Positions 21,900 to 34,229 of a stretch of DNA of 64,000 bases are shown piece by piece; within the stretch, counting starts at the first letter, position 1; each line of letters opens with the position of its first letter. The translations under genes were made by a program, and so were the position numbers. The notes under the pieces were generated by a model that was not told the DNA's origin, did not search any database, and worked only from the letters and a program-made list of their open reading frames with translations. The DNA comes from Eupeodes corollae (Eukaryota; Arthropoda; Insecta; Diptera; Syrphidae), in assembly GCF_945859685.1 (NCBI RefSeq), contig NC_079148.1, positions 138,443,133 to 138,507,132 on the forward strand, written 5' to 3'.

Positions 21900-23800
21900 T
21901 TTTTCGTTTTTTAAAGTTTTGAATTATGACAATTTCTCTTGGTAGTCCGTTGAATATACTTGGTTAAGGTGTGTTGAAGTTTACGTCTTTCGTAATTGTT
22001 GTAGTTTCTTGGTATCTGTAACATTTCTTGTGCACGTCTTTTGGTATTGAGTTGGTATTGCATTGGTTGTTTTAATCGGTTGTCATCAAAGTATTCTATT
22101 ATGGTTGTCATCTTAAAAAAATTGTTAAATTGTAGTGGCTAAAAAGTGTGTCATACGTTTGTCGATAATTGTTGTTAATTTATTTTATGGAGTTTTTGAA
22201 TTTTAATAATGTGCGTTTCAGCTGCATTACCCCAAGCAAGTATACCGTATCGTATCCTAGATTACATCAAAGTGTAATTCACTTGTTTTAAAACACGTTA
22301 GTGTCGTATTTTAAATGAGATCGTTCAAACATTGCCCATCCTCAATTTGTGTATGTGTTTATACCATAAAAAGTGACTGTCTATTACTGCTCCCAAATAC
22401 TTGTAGTTGCCTAACTCGATGCATTCTTTTTGCGTTTAAGGGCATTCATCATTCTATAAATAATTCTTTTGGTTTGCCGGTTTAAACTGTGGACTCCTGA
22501 AATGCATCATTTTTGTGTTTGATGCATTCATTTCCAAGCCGTTGTCGTATAACCATCTAACTGCAATGTTGAATTTTTCTTAAATTATTTTTGTTGCTGT
22601 ATCAAGAGAACTATGGATAACGAAACTAGCCGTATTATCAGCAAAAGCAAAGGGAATACTCTGTTTGATGAGTCGTAGCAATTCGTTCGTTAAGACAACA
22701 AAGTCCCTGCGGAACTCCTTATCTCATTACTTTCTTCTCAATCACATCATCTTTGATTTTAACACAAAATGTTCTGTTTTTTTCAGATAATCTGTCAGCC
22801 AATCAGCCACAGAGCCACGAATTTCAATTATTCTTAGAGCTACAATAAGACTTTACCCTTCTGAAACAATACTGGCTTCTATGAATCAATGCATGTTTGT
22901 CAACAAAACCTTGCAACTTGTTGGTAATCACACCTTCCACAACATTTTACAATAACTGGAAGAATTGATATAGGCCTATAGTTGTTTAGTTGGTCCTTTC
23001 CTCCTTCTTAGAAATCGGCTTTAGAATTACTGTTTTTAATGGAGATGGAATTTTTGATTGAGTTTTCTTCAAATTAATTAATTTGCATAGAATAGGGCAA
23101 AGAGATCCTTATAACTTTTTATATCAATTGCTCGGATTACATAAGAACCTGGATCTGGTATGTTGATTTTTTGTATATATTATAAAATTTTTGAAATAGT
23201 TTTTTGTACATCCTTTCTGGATCTTCTTCGTCCAAAACTTCTCAAAAATTTTCTTCTCTAATAAGCTGGTTAACTTTTGAGCTAGAGATGAATTCAGAAA
23301 ATGAAATTGTGTTAATCTTCATTTTTTCATTCTTTTCATAAAATGTGATCGGTGATCGTTAACACCATTATCAATTACAGCTGCATTAATTAAGCTGTTA
23401 ACTTTGTAAAGTAGAATACGGTTCATTAAAGTTTTGGTATCATTTCTTAGTTCATTAATCCTTATGATGCCATCATGCCCAAATAGTCCTTTCCATAATT
23501 CGAGTTTTTGTCCCTTAAGTTAATATTCGTTCTCCCATAACAATTACATTTTTTTTAATTTTCCCTATTTGATCTGAAAACTTTTTACAAAATGTCACCT
23601 TGCTGAAACCGAATGGTCTATAAATTCCAGTAACATATGAAGTTATTATATCTTCTAAATACTGTTTTTGAATATTTTCGTACGATGTTTTTATTGTATT
23701 TATAATTTTATGAGATAAGTTCCTTTTTATAAACATCATAATACCTCCACCTCTATTTTGATTTCGATTTAATAGCTCCTGTTTTCAGCCACAAATGTAA
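21900..23800 (-). mobile_element. Decayed non-LTR element with endonuclease and RT (CR1/Jockey type)
   Basis: Minus-strand order: GGGGIMMFIKRNLSHKI (about 23750-23700) and SYVTGIYRPFGFSKVTFCKK then KKNVIVMGERIL (to about 23520), which is APE endonuclease with the GD.N Asp position altered; then a long eroded part. RT follows with QYCFRRVKS (about 22870), GVPQGLC (about 22710), AFADNTASFVIHSS (about 22660-22610, YADD altered to FADN, so the second catalytic Asp is lost), YDNGLEMNASNTK, YKYLGAVIDSHFLWYKHIHK (about 22400-22345), and RIRYGILAWGNAAETH (about 22250). The last part, RAQEMLQIPRNYNN (about 22030), is in an open frame of 66 codons. No clear 3' tail or target duplication. Confidence 0.75.
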
Positions 23801-24067
23801 TAACCTGTGTTATTGGATCTTGCTGTTATTATTTAATGCAATTAAAAAAGCCCAATTGTTTAAGACTCAAATATTTTGCGAACGAATACAAATATTGACT
23901 CCAGAACTATTTTATCTCATACAATTTTTTTAAGTTAACTTTCGATAAAATAAAAAAATTAAAATTGGTTTATTGAAAAAAATGTATAACTTTAAAGCGA
24001 TTAAATTTATCAGAGTGCTTTGAATCCCAAATCCTTTTTTAATTTTTATTATCTTTGTATTCACATT

Positions 24068-24101
24068 TCTGACATTTTTTCTCTTTTATTTTCAGGTAAG
24101 T
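24068..24101 (+). promoter_or_regulatory. Candidate recursive splice site (ratchet point)
   Basis: A long pyrimidine tract ends in TTTTCAG (AG at 24094-24095) and is directly followed by GTAAGT (24096-24101), so a good 3' splice site and a perfect 5' splice site share one boundary with no exon between them. TCTGAC at 24068-24073 is a fair branch-point sequence 22-27 bases before the AG. This is the consensus of ratchet points used to remove very long introns in Drosophila. If used, it implies that the window lies in a long intron of a + strand gene. One such match can arise by chance. Confidence 0.5.
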
Positions 24102-27100
24102 GCTAAAACTAAACAAATGATGCTGTGAGTAAGTGTGTTCATAAATTTAAAAATTTGTAGTAGTGAAAAACTTATTTTTTTTTTAAGTCATAGCTCATCT
24201 CAGAATGGATTAAATTTATTTACACCGAAACCAAAAGGGATTATTAAATCAAAAATTCTTTAATTTTGTTCAGAAGAAGTATTGCTTATGACAAAAATAA
24301 GCTGGAAGAAGTTAAGTTTAAGGAAAAACCTTCTAGACCTTTTCTATTGATATTATAAGTACTAACCAACACACCAGATGCACTAAGAAACATTTAATTT
24401 ATGACTACATTTATTTAATTTTTAAATAAAAACAAAGTGATTTCTATATATTCCTTATTTCCGCCTTAAAATTAGGAAGATTACCATAAATCCAACGTAT
24501 TCAAATTATTGCATTATACACGAACAAATTGCAGAAAAGGACGTCATTTTAATAGACTAGGTTTGCCTGTTCGTAAATTAAATAAATATAAAAACTTCTT
24601 AAATCACCTAAAAATAAAAAAAAAACATTATTAATAATTTATATCCAAAAGAAAATTAGTTGGAAAACCTACAATATACAAAGTTAAGCAATTTATTAAA
24701 AAAAACTTTTCTTCTTCATTCACAACAAAATTTATACAAAATGACCACCCATATAATTTCAACTGACACCACAGAAATATCTATACTTAAGCACTTTTAT
24801 AAACATAGCTATACTCCCAGGCTTACAAATTTAAACGAAAACATTTTTTTTTTATTTACGACAAGTAGCTAAAAATTCAACTTCAATTTACTTTCTTGTT
24901 GTGTTCGCGTTATAAATTTCATAAACCATCTATTTTATATACAATGTCCTCATATTTTTTGTTCATTTTATTGCCAAATCGCATATAAATCACCCAATAA
25001 CACTCTTAATACCTTAAAAATTCTTTCAGTTTCCTAAGAGTATTAAAAAGTTACCAAAAAAAATGATACCCTCTCTGAAAAAAAAAATCATAAAACAATT
25101 TTCTAAGTGTCTTTTAAAGCCTATAAAATAAAAACACGTAGATATTAAGTCGCGCCGCACCATTCACTGCCAAGCCTATATCACCTCACAAATAATAATG
25201 TTCTAAGGTAGCGCCACGCCGCCGTTGGGTTTAAATTCAAACGTCCTGTTTACAACCCTGTGTGAAAAACGTACCGCCAATAAGCACCAATTAAATTCAT
25301 GTCAACGACGACAATATTTGGCACCAACAAAAGTGAATAAGAAGAAAAAAACCATATAAACCAATACCCTCCTGCTCCAATATCTACACTACAGTATACT
25401 TTCAATCTCTTACCGCAAACCATTTTCTGTTTAAAAATTTCCACACCCCTATACCCCGAACACATATACCACACCTTTCTCGATATTTTCAATTTTCAAT
25501 CATATTAGACTGTCGAAAAAAAAACGAACCAACCTAAGGGTGTACTCCTTCCTCACACAGGCACTCCCGACAACCCTCTGCTGTTGTTGCTGTTATCCTC
25601 GATCGGGTGACCGTCAAATTGATTTCAAACTCGTACAACCTACACTCCGACCGATACACCCCCTCTAAGCAATCTTTTTATATCGAACGCAATAAAAACA
25701 TACTGTCAAGCGGATGTTTTATTCAATAACAACGACTATAGGGACACTCAGAGATACACATTCAAAAATGTTTATATCTATCGATGTATGTATTGATGGA
25801 ACGAAAAAAAAAAAAAAAACATTAACAAAAAGATTGAAAATATATCACAGGATGTCGAAAACAGAGAAATGAAGACAATAAGGCGATGTACGATGAAGGA
25901 CGAACAAGGAACAAGATTCTGCTGAAGGAGGATTATGGAAGAAGGCAGAAAGAATAGAAAAAGAGCACCAGCCGCACTATGGGTGCCTATAATGCCAAGG
26001 ATAGAAGACTACAAAGTTGGCACTTGGAAATGTTTTTTTAATAGAATCACGCAAACTGTCAAGCTCTAAAGCTTTATCCTTGTGCTCGCCTTTTGTGTGC
26101 TTCCTCCTTCTTCTCTAAGCTATAGCTAGCTTGTTGGCTAGATGGCTGCTTGGTTGGTTTTGGGCGGCCTCTTTTCCCGTTTCCTGGCATTATTTTTCCG
26201 CAAAATTTCCACCTCCTCACTGTATGTATAGAATCGGAGGGGTGGACGGGTTGATGGGTCGTCGACTATCTATAGGTGAGTGGGTGGTTGCAAGCTTCCT
26301 GTTTCAAGAGCCACGAGTATACAAAATATACTCTGAATGAGAATTTCTAGGAAATAATCATTTTACGATAGAAAATTGTCATTCAACATACTGGCTGGCT
26401 CCCAGGAACCCCTACACAGTACAAATAACAGCGCAATCAACTCTTTCTCTTCCTAATAATTTTCGCCCACCCAACACCCTGCACCAATCCTAGTTCCAAT
26501 CCCGACAACGGCATCAGCGACCAACCGAGACCGAGAGTGTCTGTCGCCGCAGTCTGTTTGTAATTTGTATTGTCTGTACGTGAGGTCCTGACAATTGCTG
26601 ATGTGGCATAAAAACTTGGAACTCATCGTTCTCGTCCTGATACCATATGTGGCGTGTGTGTGTGTGTGTTGTTGCGATGTTCATATTTGCTGTTTCGTTT
26701 TATTTTCACAAATATTAGTATTAAATTGAATTTTTAGGTTCTATCCGGTTTTTGTTTTATAAACTAGTTTTCTTAGATCCTTAAAAAAAATGTTTAGAAT
26801 TTGAAAATATTATATTTTCGACAGCTCACGAGTAGGTACTTTAAAAAGGAAGTGCATCATCACTGTATAGACAACAAACACATTTAACTTTGACATCAGG
26901 GAGTGTGTCATAAATGGCAAACGTGACTTCTCTATCAATGATATTATATCTGACAAACGAGTTTGGAATTTTTTAAGGTTTTTCTTTTATTTTATTTACT
27001 TATTTTGCTGTTATTGTAGAAAGTTATAGGATTTAATGATTGGTGTTTTTATTGCTTCAAATATTGTGTTCTTTTAGAAACATTTTTATTATCAACTAGC

Positions 27101-27446
27101 TGAATAAGATTGAATTAACTTAACTTTATTTTTATGGATTTGTCTTTACTATCTTTTTATGAGTTGGACTTAATGGTTTTTCAATTGGGTCTTGACAAAC
27201 TCAAAACTTTCACCAGTAACCCAATTTTAAATATCAAAACATTAAGATAAAGAGTTAAAATAATGATCGAGGTAATTTTCGACAAAATGTTTTCGACAAA
27301 TAGAAATGAAAATGAAAATCCTCGTGTTCTACAAGACAACTCATTTGGACAGCTTTTTGGATTGTTAAACAATTACCTTGCACAACGTTGATTGTAAGTC
27401 AATGAAGAACTACAGAGATATGGTGCAACGTTATATACATGAAATT

Positions 27447-27500
27447 GATAATTGGATAATTTGTTTATAGGGAGCTAATGAACAAATTATCCAATTTATC
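27447..27500. repeat. Perfect 15-bp hairpin
   Basis: ATTGGATAATTTGTT (27451-27465) pairs fully with AACAAATTATCCAAT (27481-27495) over a 15-base loop, and GATA/TATC extends the arms past a one-base bulge. Function unknown. Confidence 0.75.
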
Positions 27501-27693
27501 TCGAGTTTTGGAGTCGGATTTCAAATTGTTTGAAAGTTGAAACAAATTAGGAATTTATCGTTACTGATCAAAGGCGAAATGAAATATCGTCTTAGTTTTA
27601 TCGCTGTTAAAAAAAGTGTAAGGTCTATGAACTACTTTGGATAGAACAATTACATTTTGTTTTATTTCTTTAAAAACGGCCTTTGAGAGTTCA

Positions 27694-28147
27694 ACAAATT
27701 ATTTAAAATTCAGTCCTTCGATATTTGTGTATTTTTTTACCAAAAATGTGGCAATACTTCGAAATCGAATATTTCCATCACAAATATTGAATACGAAGCT
27801 CCAATGACTTATTAACCTTAAATTGAAAGGCATTGTAATCGTTTATATCTGTAAAATTGAGAATGTTGATATTTCTCAGCGTTTTAAGGTCTCTGGAATC
27901 TTAGTGAACATTTTTGGAAAACAAATTATTTAAAATTTAGTGCTTCGATACTTGTGTACCTTTTTACCAAAAATGCGTTAATACTTCGAAATTGAATATT
28001 TCTATCAAAAATATTGAATAAAAAGCTCCAATGACTTATTAACTTTAAATTGAAAGTCACTGTAATCGGTCCTATCTGTGAAATTAGGAAAATTGATATT
28101 TCTCATTGTTTTAAGTTCCCTAGAATCTTAGTGAACATTTTGGGAAA
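27694..28147. repeat. Tandem duplication, two units of about 227 bp
   Basis: ACAAATTATTTAAAATT starts both units (27694 and 27921). Later shared landmarks include CTTCGATA, TTTTTACCAAAAATG, AGCTCCAATGACTTATTAAC and GAATCTTAGTGAACATTTT. The units differ at many sites, so the duplication is not recent. No coding frame. Confidence 0.88.
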
Positions 28148-28259
28148 AAAATATATACTTTCGGAATACCTTTCCTAGTTTTTCACTGCTTAAATAACGA
28201 CTCCAAAGCCTTTTTGTTTTTAAAATAATAACATTGAGATATGCAATATGCATATTGTA

Positions 28260-30760
28260 TTTTTGTATTGCTTTTATTTATTTCAAAATCGCTTACAAAC
28301 TAGGGCATAAGTCTTATAAAGGTTTGCAGCCTTTCATTTAATTTAAAAATGTAAAAAAGAGAAAATAAAAAAAATGAGAAAGAAGAGGACTTACCAAATA
28401 AATATTATCAACGATTTGTCAAATAATTTAAGACTAACGATTTAAACCTATTCGCGTTTCTTATACTTCTTATCGCGGGGGGCAGGGAGTTCCAAAGGCG
28501 TGTAACATTGGCAAAAAATTGACACTCACTAATGAGATATTTAAATCGAGGTTGTATAAGGACAAAAGACCTTATGAACTAAGGAAGTTAAGCATGTTAT
28601 GTGGATAATCCGGTTGTTGAGTTTGAATGATTTAATGCAGTTAGCTCATCGATCGGAAGTTTAGTAAACTGTCAAGACGACAGCCAGATATACGAGTACG
28701 TTGTGTAAAGTTCGATATGTGGTCATACCGTTGCAGATTATAGACGTAGCGGGTAATGTTATTATATGCAACATTTAATTTTCGGCTAGTGGCAGAGTCC
28801 AAAATGCAAAAAGCATAGTATAAGAGTATATAACATATATAAGAGTTTTGGAAAGTAGCAATTAAGTTTTAGTAGGGATGAATCTTCGAGTGAACTGAAG
28901 AGCGCGAAGACTACACTATTAAGGTAGTCGTTCCATGTAAGGGTACGATTGAAAATTATCTCTACATTTCTGGCAGTACTGATGAGTCAATGACTTCGCC
29001 TTCAAGCTTTAAGGGGCTTAAGAACGAAAAATCAAAGGTCTTGCGATAGATCGAAAGAGCTGTTGATTCGAGCGGATTTAAGCAAAGATGATTCCTTTTG
29101 GACCATTGTAGACTGAGGAGTAGGTTCTCATTCATTAAATCTACTGCATCATTTTTACAAAGGGTCGAATTATAAGAAGCTGTACATCATCAGTATAAAG
29201 ACGAATCAGACAATTTTTAACAACATATGGAAGCTTGTTTATATATAGTGAGAAGAGGATTGGTCCGAGGATAGATCCCTGAGGCACTCCAGCTAAGAAA
29301 TTGAGAAAGGAAGAAGAACGTTTACCTGTCACCTGCATTGTTGTGTTCCGCTAAGATACGAATAAACAAGCTCCTGTAAGGAAAACCAAAACTTCTCCGT
29401 AGCTTTTCACACACTATTGGATGGCTATCAGTGTCAAAGGCCTTTGAAAAGTCTAAAAGCGTAAAAAGTGTCATATAAACATTGTGCATTGCGATTCTTA
29501 TTTCATCAGTCACGAAAAGTAAGGCTGATTGGCAGCTGTGCTTTGGACGAAAACCAGATTGACAGGAGATTAACAGGTTGATATTTGTTAGGTATTTTTG
29601 TATCTGCTTCAAAATAGTGTTTTCGAACGCCTTTGAAAGAAATGGAAGAATAGAAACGGACCGATATTTTGTAGCACTTACTGTTTGCTTTTTAAGGACG
29701 AGAATAATTTTAATAAATGAGCAATATAGCGTAGTAAATATTGTAGTAACAGTTTAAAGAACTTAGGTTCCACTAAAACCATTCCTGTAGCGTTTGATTT
29801 GATGGATAATATTGCCTCCACAATATTTTTCTCTTGTATTCGCGCAAGTTATTCTATAACTTTTTGTCAGATGTAGAACTTCCAAGTTTGCGTGCGTAGT
29901 AAATCCTTTTTGCTGTTCTAATCATTACGACGACTTGATTGCGAACTCTGCAATAAGATTTGCGTAATTTCTCCAGGTTGTATCATCTCCATTGACTGTA
30001 GGTGGCATCCCGACGTGCCATCGCAGCAGTGATGTCACCATTCAGCCAACGTGGAGCTTCATGTTTAACTACACGGGTCTTTAAAGGAACATGCTGATCG
30101 AAAAGTTGATTCATATTACGTTGTAAAAAACCTACCTGGTCATCTACGTTTTGCATGACGTATAACGAGTCCCATCTATGCACTCAAACTCTACACCAAT
30201 TGAGCTGAGTTTATATTTTTGTAGTCTCGATATTGAAACGTTTGTTGTTCACCTGGAAAGCTACATCCATACACTCGAAAATCAAATCGTGGTTGGAGAA
30301 ACCAGGCCCCAAAAGTTGGGTTTAGAGAATAACCTTATCAACGTCACTAGCAAGATAAAGATCAAGTTATGCACTAGACTCTTTCGTAAAGTGGGTAAAG
30401 GTGGAATGGTTAACGGGACTCAAATTGTGTGCCCTTAATCCACTAAAAAAGTTTTCGGCTAAACGGGAATTCAACAGGTTACAATTAAAATTACCAAATA
30501 TTAAAGTATAAGAAAACAAATAAGAAAAAGACTCCGAAGTTGTTATAAAAGGTATGATGCTGATGTAGTTGTAAATAGATCCAACCAAAATACTTCCAGT
30601 ATTACATATAATACTCAAGGACATCTAAAGTACAGCTATCATCCAATAAGCCATCACGCACGTATAAGGCGGAGCCTCCACCAGAAAAAAAACCTCCTAT
30701 CGGCTCGGAACAGCCTTAAACCCTTCAAACAAAGAAGTCGTCACTTGGACTTAAAAAAAT
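28260..30760 (-). mobile_element. Decayed non-LTR element, CR1/Jockey-like, nearly full body
   Basis: Minus-strand order: endonuclease FKAVRADRRFFSGGG and SALYVRDGLL (about 30720-30640), GNFNCNLLNSRLAENFFSGL (about 30500-30440; the GDFN Asp is now Asn), linker APRWLNGDITAAMARRDATY (about 30050-29995), RT YRSVSILPFLSKAFENTIL (about 29670-29610), CQSGFRPKHSCQSALL, LLDFSKAFDT (motif A, about 29460-29430), [19 protein letters not shown] (motif B, about 29290-29235), LYTDDVQLL (motif C; YADD is YTDD), and C-terminal ANVTRLWNSLPPAIRS with NRFK (about 28520-28440). Many stops and shifts. The 3' limit near 28260 is approximate; no tail or target duplication was found. Confidence 0.82.
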
Positions 30761-31244
30761 CAATAAGTGTTTCTTACAACACAAATTTCAAAAAAAATGA
30801 CAATATGATTATAATTTACTTATCACAACGTGATACAAAATTAGTTTGAACTTAAAAAAAATCAACTGATGTAAAGCACTTGGTTCAGAAAGTCTCTAAA
30901 TTTGAAGTTAAGGGTTTGAGAAACCAATCTGTAGTTCCGTAAGCAAAGAGACCAAAATATAGCTCTAAATTCCTTTTTTAAGCTTTTGAGTTTTGAAGTG
31001 CGGTGTTTTTGTCAAGTTTTTATGACCTCAAATTTGAAAGAGAAGAGATTTTTCAACCATACCCAGATTAAAGATTTTAATAAGCATACAAAAAGCCTCT
31101 TTTCAGCTTTACGGACCTGTTTTTACAGGATTTTTCAACAGGGTCCCTTCAAAAGTAGAGCGACGGGGACAGCAAACGACACCATATTTCTTGCTGTTTT
31201 TTAAAGATTTCTCTACAATAAGGTTTGACATTTTACTATGGAAA
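30761..31244. other. AT-rich stretch without recognised genes
   Basis: The open frame at 30986-31204 (72 codons) resembles no known family. Nothing else stands out. Confidence 0.4.
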
Positions 31245-31852
31245 GATGTACGGGCCAACAACTAGTCGAAATTGTGAGTCGGAGTCAGTGGCCTGAACTA
31301 CTCCACGAGTCATCATTGCATCCTAAAAAAATTACGGTTTGGTGTGTTTCATAGGCCGGTGGCGTTGTCATTGGACCGGCACTTTACTGTGAATGGGGAT
31401 CGCTACCGTTCAATGATAACCGAATATTTTTAGATCCAATTAATTGAAATGGACTTGGAGGACATGTTGTTCCAACAGGCCGGTGGCGCCACAAGCGACA
31501 CAGCGAATTTCACAATCAGTTTTCTGGAAACCAAGTTTGGGGAACGTGTTAGCTTCCTCGGTCGTGCGATTTGACACCGTGAGACTATTTCCAGTGGGGC
31601 TACGTCAAGTCTTTGGTCTATGCCAAGAAGCCAGTGATGATTGTTGAACTTTGTACGAATATCGAAAGTGAAATTGCAGCAGTATCGGCCGATTTATGCT
31701 TGAAAACCGTCAACAATTGGGTTGACCGTCTGGACTTCTGCAGGCGTGCCTGTGGTGCCCATGCAAAAGAAATTAAGTATCAGAATCGCATCGAACGTAC
31801 TTTCACAGGATTAAAGAATTTCATTGATATCCAAAAACGGTTTTTGATATGA
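31245..31852 (+). pseudogene. Tc1/mariner transposase C-terminal relic
   Basis: Readable blocks on + in three frames: WPELLHESSLHPKKITVWCV (about 31289-31350), VNGDRYRSMITEYF (about 31390), MDLEDMLFQQAGGATS (31450-31500), FLETKFGERV (about 31520), PRSCDLTP then DYFQWGYVKSLVYAKKPV (31556-31630), and ADLCLKTVNNWVDRLDFCRR then AHAKEIKYQ (to about 31790). In this family the second catalytic Asp lies in FQQDGA, which here is QQAGGA, so the active site is lost. The N-terminal half is absent. The family may be close to that of the 3973-4593 element, but the parts do not overlap. No terminal repeat was seen. Confidence 0.82.
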
Positions 31853-34140
31853 AACAAAACACACAAACCAAATATTTGTCAGATCAAAAATTTTACGAAG
31901 GAAAATTGATTTTCGACCCAAATATTTAAGTATTTTGAGAAAAAAAAAAGATATTAACTTTAAACTTATTTCGTTCCATTTAAAGTTAATTTCTTAAAAA
32001 TTTTGCCGAATTTCAAGCAAAAATTAAAAGACGGTTTTTGTATTATAGATACTGCTTAATTAAAAATCCTCAATCAAATCAAAATTCAATAAGAAGCAGT
32101 CTCAAAGTCAAGAAGATAAAATGTCATGCTTTAAAACACTAAAAATGTTTAATTTTTGACCTATTTACGTTATAATTCTCAATTTTCATGGTAATTATCA
32201 CAACTTCGTTTTACCAAGACCAACTAAAATCGAGTAGTAAATTCACTTCATAAAGATTTTAATTTATGTATTTTTATAGACACACCATACAAAAAATGTA
32301 CATCTTAAAAAAAAAGACATCATACTCATGTCCTTTTTATAAAATTAAGTACAGTGTGAATATAAAGATTCAAACATCTCCACTTCAGTTCTGAAAATGT
32401 TCTTGAATGTCATTTTGATGTACAGAAAGAACATCAAAGGCCGAAGGCTCTATTTAACCTAACCTACCCTACAATATATCTACATACACTTATATACATT
32501 TATACACTCTTCATATAACAGCAAACACGGGGAGTGGAAGAAGATGAAGACCTATAATGTTTTTGAGATCTATTTGAGGCCAAGAAAGCAACAACAAAAA
32601 ATATGAAAACGAAAAAATAAAATATGAATCTGAATCTGAATCTGAAGAAAAATGGAAACAGAATCTGTTAAAAATTATTTGCATAGATTCAAAGGACCGC
32701 TGAGTTCGTTCTCTTGGTCTCTATGTTCATCTTCAGAGTGTCTATAGGTTGGAACATTTTTTTTTTGAAATATGAAAATATACTTTTCTGCAAGTGAATC
32801 TAGAAAATCCTTTTTTGAGATGCAAATGGAATGCCAGAATGATTACATTCGTTCATATAAGGACCTCTTTTAACACGAGGTGTAAACACATAACGATGAA
32901 TCTCCATTTCCATTTCCATCTCTATTACCACCACCACCACCATCACTGCCATGACTATTCCAACCAGAGCATCATTCTATTCAAAAACCACTTGTACCGT
33001 TTTGCAAAATAATGATCATTTCCCAACGGTATAGATACATATATGCTATCTGCATGTGTAGAGACTATAGAAAGGTTTATGTGTATTTTTTTTCTTTATT
33101 CCTCAAGCTCAAGCCAGCTTGAAACCCGAGGTAGATATAACGATAAACGCATTCATCGTTACGCTGCGTGTAGTCCTTTGCGCCAACATATTTGATGACG
33201 AAAACTGCCATAAAGCTGACAGTCAACATGTCTCGAATCTTCAAATCTCCAAAGAAGACAATTTTTTTCCTTAACAGTCCCCCGTGTCGAACGCGCATAT
33301 ATTCAAACTCATAGTAGGATCTGTGATATTATGGAGGTTATACGTGGGTGGTGAGGGTTTGAGGGTGTAACCCGGAATTTTTAAATTTCAAATCGTATAT
33401 TAGACATCTTTCTATTCTATGCCATCAATGCTGTCTTGGGTTTTCTATTTTTTTTTTTTTTCATTTTTTTATGCTTTATTTTATTTTATGTCGTTTATCT
33501 GTTCTTTGCACACAGGATATGGAAGCAGAAAAGATGTTGGAAAATTATGAAAAGGAAACGACTATGATGACATTTTTTTGTGCGGTTGTTGTTGTTGGTA
33601 GTTTCAAAAGAGAGATGAGAAGGGAAATTTTCACTTTGCTCGTGTAAACCCACATATATAAAGTAAGAAGGATAATGATGTGAAGTGCCTTTAACAAAAG
33701 CGCGCTATAGTAGGTTCTTCAAGTAGAGTGAATGGGACATGACTCCAAAACGCGTTGTTAAAGCAATAATGCAAATCATTCAACGAGAAGATGGCAAGCA
33801 AAAGTCTATAAAAGAGAAAAAAAAAACAACACCAACAAAAAGAAAATAAAGGAAGGAAGAAGTTATCATCAAAGTGAACCCCAAACACTTAAGGAAAGTC
33901 CGCTTTTGAGAGGACGTTTTTCTTATTCGATTTCTGTAAACAAAGGACGTATGAAAATAGTGTGGTGAATTGAAATTTGATTTTTGTTTCGGAAAATTTC
34001 TTTGCTTTTGTTCAAATTTTTGATGTGAACTTTAGTTTGATTTAATTAAGTTAACATTATTGTACTTGAGTAATGAGTGAAGAGATACATATGTGTTATA
34101 TTTTCATGGCTACAGATTAAGGTTGATAAAAGAAAATAAG
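31853..34140. other. Stretch without recognised genes; trace of the AT-rich repeat
   Basis: About 31890-32060 resembles one unit of the dispersed AT-rich repeat (ATTGATTTTCGACCCAAATA, then TTCTTAAAAATTTTGCCG). A short GAATCT hexamer run lies near 32625-32645, and an ACC/CAC trinucleotide run (about 32927-32945) gives a spurious His-rich frame. The rest shows no gene. Confidence 0.42.
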
Positions 34141-34229
34141 TACAGCCCTACAAATAAGTTTCCATAGTCCACTGGGCTCTGCGTTGGGCGCCATTTTAAA
34201 GTTTATTGTATTAAATAACTCGTTTATTT

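Larger units (their letters stand above)
23801..27690. other. Stretch without recognised genes; contains candidate host signals
   Basis: No transposon protein was seen. A splice-like site at 24091-24101 is listed separately. About 25130-26680 is richer in G and C than its surroundings, with CGCGCCGC near 25152, GCGCCACGCCGCCG near 25211 and a GT run near 26648-26668. Such islands can mark conserved regulatory or exonic host DNA, but no frame here is convincing. A hairpin is listed at 27447-27495. Confidence 0.45.

Noticed and set aside
32794..33012. His-rich 72-codon frame
   Set aside because: Caused by an ACC/CAC trinucleotide run; no family similarity.
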